Of a stretch of DNA of 59,815 nt, positions 52,112 to 59,815 are shown in pieces (within the stretch, counting starts at the first letter, position 1; the number at the start of each line of letters is the position of its first letter). Origin of the DNA: Herbiconiux sp. (GTDB taxonomy: Bacteria > Actinomycetota > Actinomycetes > Actinomycetales > Microbacteriaceae); the NCBI RefSeq assembly GCF_023264895.1, contig NZ_JAHFUY010000027.1, positions 1-59,815 of the forward strand, in the 5' to 3' direction. A model generated the notes under the pieces. It worked only from the letters and a program-made list of their open reading frames with translations. It searched no databases and was not told the origin of the DNA. A program made the translations under genes and the position numbers.

Positions 52112-53251
52112 TCAGGCCAGCCGGTCGATGTCGAACTGCACCAGCAGCTCCTCCCCCACGACCTGCTCCGATGCCGAGCGGAACATCAGTCTCGTCATGC
52201 GCAGGAACGGCGTCACATCGGCGCGCAGTGCCCGCACGTCGTCGCTCGCGCAGCGGACGGATCCGAAGCGGTCTGACTCCCCCTCGAGCAGCTCGAGGAT
52301 GACGGAGCCGGGGCGGGTGTGGGGCGAGTCCTGCAGGGCGACCAGGAGGGTGCGGAGCGTGGCCCGGTCGTCCTCGTGCATGCGCAGTGACAGACCGCTC
52401 TCATCGACCAGCAGATCGACGTGGTCGCCGAGCGAGTCGAGCATCCGCGACGCCGAGATCGCGGCGCTCAGCGTCTGCGCGAGCTCCGCCGCCCGGGCGG
52501 AGTCCTCCGCGGTGAGGCGGCCGGCCGAGCGCACCCGCGCCAGGAACGGCACGACGTCGCTCCGGAGCGAGCCGATCTCGCCCACCACGTCGTCGTCGAC
52601 GAACCGGCGCCGCAGCTCGTCGATCTGGGCGTCGCGGTCGTCGGCCTGCTGCAGGCGCTCCGCGTAGATGCCGTGGAGCAGCTGCCTGGCGTAGGCGACG
52701 GAGGCGAGCCCCATCGCCAGGGCGGGCGCCACGGCCACCAGCACCGTGACGGGCAGCGGGATGCCGTCGCCGAGACTCGCGAAGCCGTGCAGCACGGCCA
52801 GCAGACCTGTGCCGGCGCCCGCCACGGCGGTGTACCCCCGGAGCTCGTTGTAGGTGCGGAACGGCGCCGCCGCCACGAGCACGAGGCCGACGGTCAGGAG
52901 GCCCCAGTCGTCGCGCACCACGATGTTCGAGCCCAGGCAGCTGAGCGAGTTGAGCACGGTGGCCACCGCGACGAGCGCGAACGCGATCGAGAACCTGTCG
53001 CTCGTGACCCCGTGATCGAAACGGAAGGCGCTCCGGAGGAACCACGCATAGCCGGCCACGAGCGAGGAGAGGGCGGCCACGGCGAGCGGCCACGACGAGA
53101 CCTGGTCGGCCGTCGTGATCGTGAGCCCCACCGCGCAGAGGAGCGACACCGCGGCCACCACCACGAGGAAGCCCCTCGCGCTGATCGCGCCGAGCGGATC
53201 GAGTTCGAGCGCCGTGCTCCCTCGCGGGGGCCGCACCGAGCGCGGGTTCAC
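52112..53251 (-). CDS. Degenerate sensor-kinase-like membrane protein
   Basis: A 379-aa protein with about six membrane helices (to about 185), a coiled-coil linker (about 190-225) and a C-terminal region in a kinase-like position. No phospho-accepting His with the HExxR pattern, and no N, G1 or G2 box, is visible. It starts at a GTG overlapping the stop of the upstream kinase gene. Likely a pseudokinase partner or regulator of the kinase at 53248. Confidence 0.72.
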   Translation of the reverse strand: MNPRSVRPPRGSTALELDPLGAISARGFLVVVAAVSLLCAVGLTITTADQVSSWPLAVAALSSLVAGYAWFLRSAFRFDHGVTSDRFSIAFALVAVATVLNSLSCLGSNIVVRDDWGLLTVGLVLVAAAPFRTYNELRGYTAVAGAGTGLLAVLHGFASLGDGIPLPVTVLVAVAPALAMGLASVAYARQLLHGIYAERLQQADDRDAQIDELRRRFVDDDVVGEIGSLRSDVVPFLARVRSAGRLTAEDSARAAELAQTLSAAISASRMLDSLGDHVDLLVDESGLSLRMHEDDRATLRTLLVALQDSPHTRPGSVILELLEGESDRFGSVRCASDDVRALRADVTPFLRMTRLMFRSASEQVVGEELLVQFDIDRLA

Positions 53252-54447
53252 GCGGCGACCGGCACGGTCATGAAGACGGCGGTCCCCGCCCCCGGTCGCG
53301 ACCAGATCTGCACCGAGCCGCCGATCTCCGCGAGGCTGTCGACGACCACCATGCGGAGACCGACCGTGTGGTCACCGGTCTCGTTCACGTCGAACCCCGA
53401 TCCGGAGTCGGAGACCATCACGCTGACCTCCGGCGGGCTCGACATCACCGCGATCTCGGCCTCGCGCACGCCGGAGTGCTGGAGCACGTTCAGGAGGCAT
53501 TCCGAGATGGCGCGTTCGAGGCTCCTGGTCACGGCGGAGCCGAGCTCGTTCAGGGCCTCGACGTCGCCGGTGACGACGAGTTCGAGCCCCTGCTGCTCGG
53601 CATCGCGGACGACTCCTACGAGCGCCGGGACCTTCGCGAGCGCCCGGCTGACGGAGCCGCCGAGCCCGGGGGCGTCGAGCACCAGCGAGACGTCCGCGAG
53701 GTTCGCGAGGTCGCGGTCGAGGGCCTGCCGCGTGGCGTCGTCGAGCTCACCGGGCGGCAGGGCGGCGAGAGCCCGCAGGTCGGCGAGCACGGTGTCGTGC
53801 AGCCAGCTCGTGGCTCGGGCGTTGAAGCGCGCCACCGCGACGTCGCGCTCCTCGGCGAGCGCGGCGCCGGACATGAGGGCGGTGCCGCGGGCTGCGTCGC
53901 GCCGGCCGATCCACAGCGCCGAGACGGAGAGGCAGAGCGCGAGGTACGAGGCCACCACCGGGATGTCGACGGCGAGCGCCATGCCCGCCTGCCAGGCCGC
54001 GAGCTGCACGCCACCCGCGCCGAGCACGAAGGCGAGGGTGCCGAGGGTGAGCGAGCGCGCGAGTGAGCGGGCCGCGATCCCCACCACGAGCACCGCGAAC
54101 TCCGGCATCGACAGCAGCACGTAGTCGCTCGAGGGAGCGCCTCCCCCCTCGCTCACCGAGACCGAGGCGCTGATGAAGGCGAAGACGTAGAGCCCGGCGC
54201 ACGCGGCCACCGTGAAGACGATCGCGCGCGCGAAGCCCGTCGTGCGCAGGGCGGCGATCACGCCGAATCCGGTGACGGCGAGTCCGGCGAGCCCGATGGC
54301 GATCTCGAAGCGGCCCGTGACGGGGATGAAGAGCGCGGCGATCACGAAGGTCGCGCTGAGGAAGACAGCGGCGAGCCAGGTCCCGCCCCGGGAGAGGGCG
54401 CTGCTCGTGGCGACACCGTCGACGTCGGTCGCGATCTGCAGCGTCAC
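53248..54447 (-). CDS. Sensor histidine kinase (NarL-partner type)
   Basis: A 399-aa protein. Several membrane helices (about 22-180) precede a dimerisation helix with likely phospho-His217 in SWLHDTVLADLRA. The HATPase domain has an N box (SECLLNVLQHSG), G1-like VSDSGSGFD and a G2-like VGLRMVVV. It precedes the pseudokinase-like gene and follows the response regulator gene. Likely phosphorylates that regulator in response to an envelope signal. Confidence 0.82.
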   Translation of the reverse strand: MTLQIATDVDGVATSSALSRGGTWLAAVFLSATFVIAALFIPVTGRFEIAIGLAGLAVTGFGVIAALRTTGFARAIVFTVAACAGLYVFAFISASVSVSEGGGAPSSDYVLLSMPEFAVLVVGIAARSLARSLTLGTLAFVLGAGGVQLAAWQAGMALAVDIPVVASYLALCLSVSALWIGRRDAARGTALMSGAALAEERDVAVARFNARATSWLHDTVLADLRALAALPPGELDDATRQALDRDLANLADVSLVLDAPGLGGSVSRALAKVPALVGVVRDAEQQGLELVVTGDVEALNELGSAVTRSLERAISECLLNVLQHSGVREAEIAVMSSPPEVSVMVSDSGSGFDVNETGDHTVGLRMVVVDSLAEIGGSVQIWSRPGAGTAVFMTVPVAA

Positions 54448-54469
54448 GGCCGGCTCACCTGCCCCGGCG

Positions 54470-55135
54470 TCATGCCAGGTATCCGTCCTCGGCGGCCCGG
54501 AGCATGAGGTCGTGCTTGGAGTCGGCCTGCCTGCCCTCCGCCGCGTACTGCTGACGCACGCGGTCGAGCGCGTTCTTGACGGCCTGGATGTTCGTGCCGA
54601 GGATCATCGCCACCTCCACCGGGCTGTGGCCCGAGGCGTACAGCCGCAGCGTCTCCTCCTCGTCCTCGGTGAAGCGGATGCTCGTGGAGACCACGCGGGG
54701 CCGCGACACCTCGTCCCAGGCGGCGGCTCCGGAGCTGCGGAGGCCGAGCACGTTCCTCACGGTCTCGACGAGCTCCTCGGCCGGGCGGGCTTTGGAGACG
54801 AACGCCGCGGCGCCCGCGTCGAGCACGCGCCTGATCGTCTCGGGGTCGTCGAGTGCGCTCATCACCACGACCGCCGTGCCCACCGAGCGGCAGATCCGCA
54901 CGCGCGCCTCGACCGAGATCGGCTCCTTGAGCTGCAGGTCCATGAGCACCACGTCCGGAGGGAACGCCGCGTGCCTGACCATCTCGGACCAGGACGAGGA
55001 GCGGATGACGACGTCGAGGGCGGGAGCGTGGGCGTCGATCCAGGTGCCTAGGCCGTCGAGCATGAGCTCGTGGTCGTCGACGATGCCCACGGTGTGCACG
55101 CCTGCGGACGGCGTGCTCGCACCGCGCCCGTTCAC
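54470..55135 (-). CDS. NarL/FixJ-type response regulator
   Basis: A 221-aa regulator. The receiver has DD at 20-21 and phospho-Asp66 in DVVLMDLQLK; the C-terminal LuxR-type helix-turn-helix is SGHSPVEVAMILGTNIQAVKNAL. GTG 55135 is preferred, with AGG about 6 nt upstream; an ATG at 55234 would add an unlikely 33-residue tail. First gene of the minus-strand signalling operon; the kinase and pseudokinase genes follow. Confidence 0.85.
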   Translation of the reverse strand: MNGRGASTPSAGVHTVGIVDDHELMLDGLGTWIDAHAPALDVVIRSSSWSEMVRHAAFPPDVVLMDLQLKEPISVEARVRICRSVGTAVVVMSALDDPETIRRVLDAGAAAFVSKARPAEELVETVRNVLGLRSSGAAAWDEVSRPRVVSTSIRFTEDEEETLRLYASGHSPVEVAMILGTNIQAVKNALDRVRQQYAAEGRQADSKHDLMLRAAEDGYLA

Positions 55136-55232
55136 GCCCGACCTGAATTCACCCTGACACCCCTCCTGGCATGATATCCGCCGCTCTCGGACGGGTCCAA
55201 TCCGCGGCACCGGCTGGCTGTACTCTCGACAC

Positions 55233-56867
55233 ATGGGGTCGGGGAGTGACTACACGGAGGCGGAACGCCGGTCGCGCTTCGACCGCGCGGTCTTCCAGTC
55301 CCAGCTGCTGCTGGCGGCCGCTCTGCTCGTGCTCGTCTGCGCCGCCTACATCTTCCAGCCCGACTCCGTGCTCGACTTCCGCTTCTTCGGCGGAGTCGCG
55401 CTCGTGTTCATCCTCACGGGCACCTCGGCGCTCGTGCCGTGGTCGCGATTCGACCGGCGGTGGGCGGCGCTCCTGCCCGTCCTCGACATCCTGGCGATCA
55501 TCTCGATCCGGGAGGGCAACCCCAACCTCGGTGTCGGGCTCCTCCTCACGTTCCCTGTCATCTGGCTCTCGAGCTACTACGCGCTGCCCGGGGCGGTCAC
55601 GAGCGTGCTCGGCTCGTCGGGTCTGCTCTGGCTGAGTGCCGCCGTCAGCGGCGCGCCGCTCACCGTCGGGAGCCTGCCCGGGCTGCTCGTGCTGCCGATC
55701 ACCCTCGCGTTCGTCGCCACCGCGACCCTCGCCACCTCCAGCCGCACGGCGGCCCAGCGGGGACTCCTCCGCCAGCAGGCCGACCTCCTCGAGGTGGCGC
55801 TGCGCCGGGCGAGGCGGCAGGAGCAGACGCTCGACGAGGTGCTGAATGCCGTCACGTTCGGCGTCGTCGCGTTCGATCGCGACGGGCGACTCTCCATCCT
55901 CAACCGCTCGCACCGCACCGTGCAGAGCCAGTTCGGTCAGCCGGAGATCGCCGCCGAGCACGCGGTGCTCTACACGGCCGACCGCACGACCGTCTACGAC
56001 GAGCAGGATCGCCCCTTCCACCGGGCAGTGCAGGGCGAGCGCTTCGACGACGTGATCGTGTGGCTCGGAGAGCCGGGCGAGCACCGCATCGCCCTGTCCG
56101 TGAGCTCGCGCCCGCTGACCGCCCCCACCGGGGAGCTCGACGGCGGGGTGCTCGTCTCGCGCGACGTCACGGCCGAGATCAACGCGATCCGCGCGAGGGA
56201 CGACCTCGTGGCGTCGGTCTCGCACGAGCTGCGCACGCCGCTGACCTCCATCCTCGGCTACCTCGAGCTCGCTCTCGACGACGAGACGCTCGACACCTCG
56301 ACCCGCTCCATGCTCGAGGTCGCGTCCTCCAACGCGGATCGCCTGCTCGCGCTCGTGGCCGACCTCCTCACGGCCGCGAGCGAGAAGGACCAGCAGATCG
56401 TCATGTCGTTCAGCGCGTGCGACCTCTCCGAGATCGTCGCCGAGGCGATCGAGGCGCAGCGGATCGCGGCGGGCGAGCGCGACATCGTGATCGAGAACAC
56501 GGCGAAGGGGCCTGTGCTGCTCGAGGCCGACGGCTTCCGGCTCCGCCAGGTGGTCGACAACCTGCTCTCGAACGCCATCAAGTACAACCGGGAGGGCGGC
56601 CGTGTCGAGGTCGGCGTGACGGCCTCGGGCGACCACGCCGATCTGGTGGTGGCCGACACGGGCATCGGGCTCAGCGAGCTCGAGCAGCAGAAGCTCTTCG
56701 ACCGCTACTTCCGCGCCGAGGGGGTGCGGCAGTCCACGATCCACGGCTCCGGGCTCGGTCTCACGATCAGCCGCGACATCGTGCGGCGGCACGGCGGGGA
56801 GCTGACGGTGCGGAGCGCTCCGGGGGTCGGCACGACCTTCACCGCATCCATCCCGCGCTCGCGCTAA
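55233..56867 (+). CDS. Sensor histidine kinase with PAS-like domain
   Basis: A 544-aa hybrid-free kinase. Membrane helices (about 22-172), a coiled coil (about 176-204), a PAS-like domain (about 205-315), HisKA with phospho-His331 in VSHELRTPLTSILGYLELAL, and HATPase with N box (VDNLLSNAIKYN), VADTGIGLSEL, FDRYFR and GSGLGLTIS. All kinase motifs intact. It diverges from the response regulator operon; no regulator gene follows it, so its partner is likely the one at 54470 or an unlinked one. Confidence 0.9.
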   Translation: MGSGSDYTEAERRSRFDRAVFQSQLLLAAALLVLVCAAYIFQPDSVLDFRFFGGVALVFILTGTSALVPWSRFDRRWAALLPVLDILAIISIREGNPNLGVGLLLTFPVIWLSSYYALPGAVTSVLGSSGLLWLSAAVSGAPLTVGSLPGLLVLPITLAFVATATLATSSRTAAQRGLLRQQADLLEVALRRARRQEQTLDEVLNAVTFGVVAFDRDGRLSILNRSHRTVQSQFGQPEIAAEHAVLYTADRTTVYDEQDRPFHRAVQGERFDDVIVWLGEPGEHRIALSVSSRPLTAPTGELDGGVLVSRDVTAEINAIRARDDLVASVSHELRTPLTSILGYLELALDDETLDTSTRSMLEVASSNADRLLALVADLLTAASEKDQQIVMSFSACDLSEIVAEAIEAQRIAAGERDIVIENTAKGPVLLEADGFRLRQVVDNLLSNAIKYNREGGRVEVGVTASGDHADLVVADTGIGLSELEQQKLFDRYFRAEGVRQSTIHGSGLGLTISRDIVRRHGGELTVRSAPGVGTTFTASIPRSR

Positions 56868-56913
56868 ACTCCCAGTCGACGCACACATCCGTTTCAAGTG
56901 GGGAGCACGGCCG

Positions 56914-58080
56914 ATGACGCTCGACATCCCGTCGCTCCTGCTCATCTCGGGCCTCATCATCATCCTCTGCGGCGTCTCGTTCATCCTCAACACGGCCATG
57001 CGCCGCAACGACGCCTCGGGCCGGCTCTGGAGCATCTCCTTCATCGCCGGGATGCTCACGGCCCTGTCGTTCTCGGTCTGGGGAATGTCGCCGAACCTGT
57101 GGTGGATCCTCGCGATCGGCAACACCGCCTACGTCATGTCGGTGGGCGCCATCTGGTCGGGCTCGCGGGTGTTCAACGGCCGCTCCTCCTACATCTGGAT
57201 CCCCCTGGCCGCCGCCGGCGTGATCCTCGTGCTGACCTGCCTCGAGGGCCCCGACGCGGGGGTCTGGACCGGCTCCACGCCCCTGTTCATCGGCATCGCG
57301 GTCTTCGCGGGGCTCGGGGGTGCCGAGACGATGCGGTCGCGCATGCGGCGCAACCTCAACGCGCGCATCCTGAGCTTCAGCCTCTGGTTCGTCTGCGCCT
57401 TCTACGTGCTGCGCGCATCGATCTTCGTGACCATGGGGCCCGAGAGCGTCATCTTCCAGACCTACTTCAGCACCCAGGTCACGACGATCATCACCATCCT
57501 GCTGGTGCTGCTCGGCACCATCTCGATGTCGATCCTGCAGGCCGAGCGATCCGGCGCCCGGGCCCTCGGCGACGTCACAGTGGGCGTGCACTCGGTCGTG
57601 GGCGTGCTGTCAGCGGCGTCGTTCATGCAGCAGTGGGCCGACTGGGTCGAGCGCGCGTCGTTCCACGGCGACCTCCTCGCCATGATCGCCATGGACGTCG
57701 ACAACCTGCCGCAGATGAACACCGCCTTCGGCCGCACCTTCGGTGACACGGCCATCCGCTCGGTGGCGCAGATCGTGCGTCACCACGCGCCCACCTGCGG
57801 ACTGCTCGGCCACACCGGCGCGGGCCGCTTCGTGATCGTCAGCGTGGTCTCGACGGCCGACGAGGCCGAGCAGCTCGCCATCCGGCTGCAGACCGCTCTC
57901 GTCGACGAGCCGATCGATCCCGAGCAGTCGCTCCGCGCCACCGCGAGCTTCGGCGTGGTCGACACCGAGTCGTTCGGCTACAGCCTCCCCGCTCTCCGCC
58001 GCGCCCTCGACATCGCCACCCAGGCCGCCCGCGACGAGGGCGGCAACCGCATCGTGGTAGGCCGCCCCCAAACCGCCTGA
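56914..58080 (+). CDS. Membrane protein with degenerate GGDEF domain
   Basis: A 388-aa protein with about six membrane helices (to about 210) and a C-terminal GGDEF-fold region: AMIAMDVDNLPQMNTAFG, SVAQIVRHHAP, then GHTGAGRFVIVSV where GGDEF should be. The GGDEF residues are replaced by GAGRF, so cyclase activity is unlikely. It may sense or bind a nucleotide. Follows the kinase gene after 46 bp; a shared operon is plausible. Confidence 0.8.
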   Translation: MTLDIPSLLLISGLIIILCGVSFILNTAMRRNDASGRLWSISFIAGMLTALSFSVWGMSPNLWWILAIGNTAYVMSVGAIWSGSRVFNGRSSYIWIPLAAAGVILVLTCLEGPDAGVWTGSTPLFIGIAVFAGLGGAETMRSRMRRNLNARILSFSLWFVCAFYVLRASIFVTMGPESVIFQTYFSTQVTTIITILLVLLGTISMSILQAERSGARALGDVTVGVHSVVGVLSAASFMQQWADWVERASFHGDLLAMIAMDVDNLPQMNTAFGRTFGDTAIRSVAQIVRHHAPTCGLLGHTGAGRFVIVSVVSTADEAEQLAIRLQTALVDEPIDPEQSLRATASFGVVDTESFGYSLPALRRALDIATQAARDEGGNRIVVGRPQTA

Positions 58081-58208
58081 CCAGACGCGGACCCGTACGG
58101 CAAACCGCCTGCGGTCGCTACCGGGGACCGAGCCCGAAGCCGTCTGGGCCTTCTCGACGACCCAAGGTGACGGCGAGGCCGCGAAGCGACCTCACCGGAA
58201 CATGTCCC

Positions 58209-58233
58209 CGGCGCCGCAGAGGCGGCGGCGCCG
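58209..58233. terminator. Hairpin between GGDEF-like and lipoprotein genes
   Basis: CGGCGCCGC (58209-58217) pairs with GCGGCGCCG (58225-58233) around a 7-nt loop, then GTATCTATT on the plus strand. It sits between two convergent genes. The rest of 58081-58236 holds only a weak long-range CCAGACG/CGTCTGG repeat. Confidence 0.6.
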
Positions 58234-58236
58234 TAT

Positions 58237-58884
58237 CTATTCAGCCTGGGCGATCGCGATCGTCAGCTGGTCGGTCGCCGTCTGCTTCGCGTAGTCGCCG
58301 GATCCGGGAGCCGTCTGCAGCAGGATCTCGTACGTGAACGAGACCGTGATCGACGTGGCCGCCGGATCGAGGGCGGGCAGGATGAAGGTCTGGCTGTAGG
58401 AGTAGGGGCTCTTGATGTAGTAGCCGGGCGGCACGGAGGCCTGGTCGGTGAGCGGCGCCGGGGCCGGCAGCGACCCGAGCGGGCCGTCGACACCCGGGGT
58501 GAGCGTGACGCGGGAGAGGTAGAAGCTCTGCCCGTCGTCGGTGCCGAGAGCGCCGGTGAGAGAGAAGGTCAGGGGCTTGTTGGCCTCCGCCGTCCACTGA
58601 TCCATGCTGAGCGTGGAGTAGTAGTCGAGGGTGAGGGCGATGTCGCCTGCCTGCAGCGTGTGCCGGGCGGAGCCCGAGGCCAGCTCGTTCACCACCGGGG
58701 TGATGGTGGGGGCGGCGGTGGGCCGAGCGGTCGGCGAGGCGGTGGCCGAGGAGGTGTTGAATTGCGATTGATCCCAGGGTGCGGTGCCGCAGGCACTCAG
58801 CGCGATCGCGGTCGCGAGCGCCAGAGTGCCCGCCGCAGCGGCTCTGACGGCCTTGCGGCTGCCCGATCGGGTGATGGATGCCAT
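58237..58884 (-). CDS. Lipoprotein of unknown function
   Basis: A 215-aa exported protein with an Arg/Lys n-region, hydrophobic core and lipobox LSAC (Cys32), a Thr/Ala/Pro linker (about 40-62) and a beta-rich mature domain. No family recognised. Divergent from the GT2 gene. Confidence 0.78.
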   Translation of the reverse strand: MASITRSGSRKAVRAAAAGTLALATAIALSACGTAPWDQSQFNTSSATASPTARPTAAPTITPVVNELASGSARHTLQAGDIALTLDYYSTLSMDQWTAEANKPLTFSLTGALGTDDGQSFYLSRVTLTPGVDGPLGSLPAPAPLTDQASVPPGYYIKSPYSYSQTFILPALDPAATSITVSFTYEILLQTAPGSGDYAKQTATDQLTIAIAQAE

Positions 58885-58989
58885 CGAAAAAACCTTTCCC
58901 TGCAGACCTGATTCAATCTTAAGCTGATCCTGACGCGACCCTAGCGCATTGGCGGGGGAACCCTGGGGACCGTATTGGAGACTTGAGAC

Positions 58990-59815
58990 ATGTCAGAGAC
59001 CAACCCGTACGTCACCGATCGAACCGATCTGGGCGACGAGCACGACGAGTTCCAGAACGACTTCATCGAGTCGGTCGAATCGCTCCCGTCGTACCGCCCC
59101 ACGATCGGCTGCATCATCCCCGCCTACAACGAGGCGGAGTCGATCGGTGCCGTGCTCGAGTCGCTGCTGACCCAGACCCGGCTGCCCGACGTCATCCACG
59201 TGGTGGTGAACAACACCACCGACGACACCGTCAAGATCGCCGCGCAGTACGCAGGCCCCCACCTCAAGGAGGTCGACGGCGTCGAGCAGTTCACCGAGGT
59301 GTACGTGCACGACATCGGCAAGAACAAGGACAAGAAGGTCGGCGCCCTCAACTACGGCTACCAGCTGATCGAGGGCTGCGACTTCCTGCTCGGCGTCGAC
59401 GGCGACACCACGGCGGCACCGGATGCGGTGGAGCGCCTCGCCGAGGAGATCACCTCCGACTCCCGCATCGGCGGCATCTCGGCGATCTTCTCCATCGACG
59501 ACCGCCCCATCGAGGGCTTCATGGCCAAGTTCCTGATCACCGGGCAGCGCTTCCAGTTCGCCGCCTTCAACATGCAGAACATGCTGAAGGGCCGCAACAT
59601 GGCGGTGCTCGGCGGGCAGTTCTCGATCTTCAGCACCAAGGCGCTGCGGCAGATCATGGTGGAGAACCACCAGAACACCCCGTGGGTGAAGGACTCCGAG
59701 GTGGAGGACTCGCTCCTCTCGCTCCAGATCAAGAGCGCCGGCTACCTCACCAAGATCTCCGCCCAGGCCCGCGCGGATGTGGGTGGGATGACCACCCTCC
59801 GAGGCCTCGACGCGC
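58990..59815 (+). CDS. Glycosyltransferase family 2, processive type (5' part)
   Basis: The open frame begins at ATG 58990 and runs off the window after 275 codons. A GT-A core is visible: TIGCIIPAYNEAESIGAVLESL, HVVVNNTTDDTVKIA, the UDP-sugar motif GVDGDTTAAPDAVERL and the acceptor-side KDSEVEDSLLSLQIKSAGY. This ordering resembles cellulose, chitin and hyaluronan synthase-like enzymes; the QxxRW motif and membrane helices would lie beyond the end. Probably makes an exopolysaccharide. Confidence 0.82.
   Translation, partial: MSETNPYVTDRTDLGDEHDEFQNDFIESVESLPSYRPTIGCIIPAYNEAESIGAVLESLLTQTRLPDVIHVVVNNTTDDTVKIAAQYAGPHLKEVDGVEQFTEVYVHDIGKNKDKKVGALNYGYQLIEGCDFLLGVDGDTTAAPDAVERLAEEITSDSRIGGISAIFSIDDRPIEGFMAKFLITGQRFQFAAFNMQNMLKGRNMAVLGGQFSIFSTKALRQIMVENHQNTPWVKDSEVEDSLLSLQIKSAGYLTKISAQARADVGGMTTLRGLDA

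Overview
The window reads as chromosomal DNA of a high-GC Gram-positive actinobacterium, most likely of the Microbacteriaceae. This rests on very high coding GC, frequent GTG starts, 4-bp ATGA/GTGA gene overlaps, GAF-ANTAR, DUF3072, DUF4190 and WcbI proteins, an actinobacterial Asp23/AmaP operon, and a zinc-free L36 next to a COG0523-like gene. The genus cannot be settled from sequence reading alone. I see no rRNA, tRNA, CRISPR array, insertion sequence or prophage. About 70 genes are supported.

Layout. 0-6.8 kb: a TetR gene diverges from a tightly coupled operon of an NCS1 permease, an amidohydrolase, an agmatine-deiminase-like enzyme and an amidase signature enzyme, probably for import and stepwise hydrolysis of a nitrogen-rich small molecule. 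7.2-13.8 kb: a catabolic locus with a two-gene minus-strand operon (extradiol dioxygenase, cyclase/formamidase) facing LysR, FAH hydrolase, a C-C hydrolase resembling the nicotine-pathway DHPON hydrolase, and an FAD monooxygenase. 13.8-21.3 kb: housekeeping and small genes, including a likely Zur-controlled pair (zinc-free L36 and a COG0523-like protein without a P-loop), DUF3800, GAF-ANTAR and a lipid kinase. 21.4-24.7 kb: a CsbD and Asp23/AmaP envelope-stress block. 26.1-29.6 kb: a three-gene glycan island (WcbI, GT4-like, GT2). 29.7-35.2 kb: a LacI-controlled sugar ABC operon with an ABM-domain protein and a PfkB kinase; its permease gene carries a one-base frameshift.

35.2-37.4 kb: a MarR gene diverging from a small protein, SRPBCC and alpha/beta-hydrolase set. 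37.8-41.2 kb: GlgX translationally coupled to an intact EAL-DICT phosphodiesterase. 41.2-45 kb: an OhrR-like regulator, small proteins, an acyltransferase and a lipoprotein. 45.1-47.1 kb: a secreted trypsin-like protease with Ig-like repeats and a sortase-type tail. 47.2-50.6 kb: a tyrosine phosphatase, xylulokinase and TetR. 50.8-52.1 kb: two tandem MarR paralogues. 52.1-58.1 kb: a signalling island of a pseudokinase-like protein, sensor kinase, response regulator, a second kinase and a degenerate GGDEF protein. 58.2-59.8 kb: a lipoprotein and the start of a processive-type GT2.

The most notable cross-window signal is a shared operator-like motif, GTCTAGAnnrACTrATGAyT. It occurs twice in the marR divergent region near 35.7 kb and once in the Asp23 divergent promoter near 24.05 kb, with a weaker relative near 50.7 kb upstream of the tandem MarR genes. 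This suggests a MarR-type regulon joining envelope-stress genes that lie far apart.
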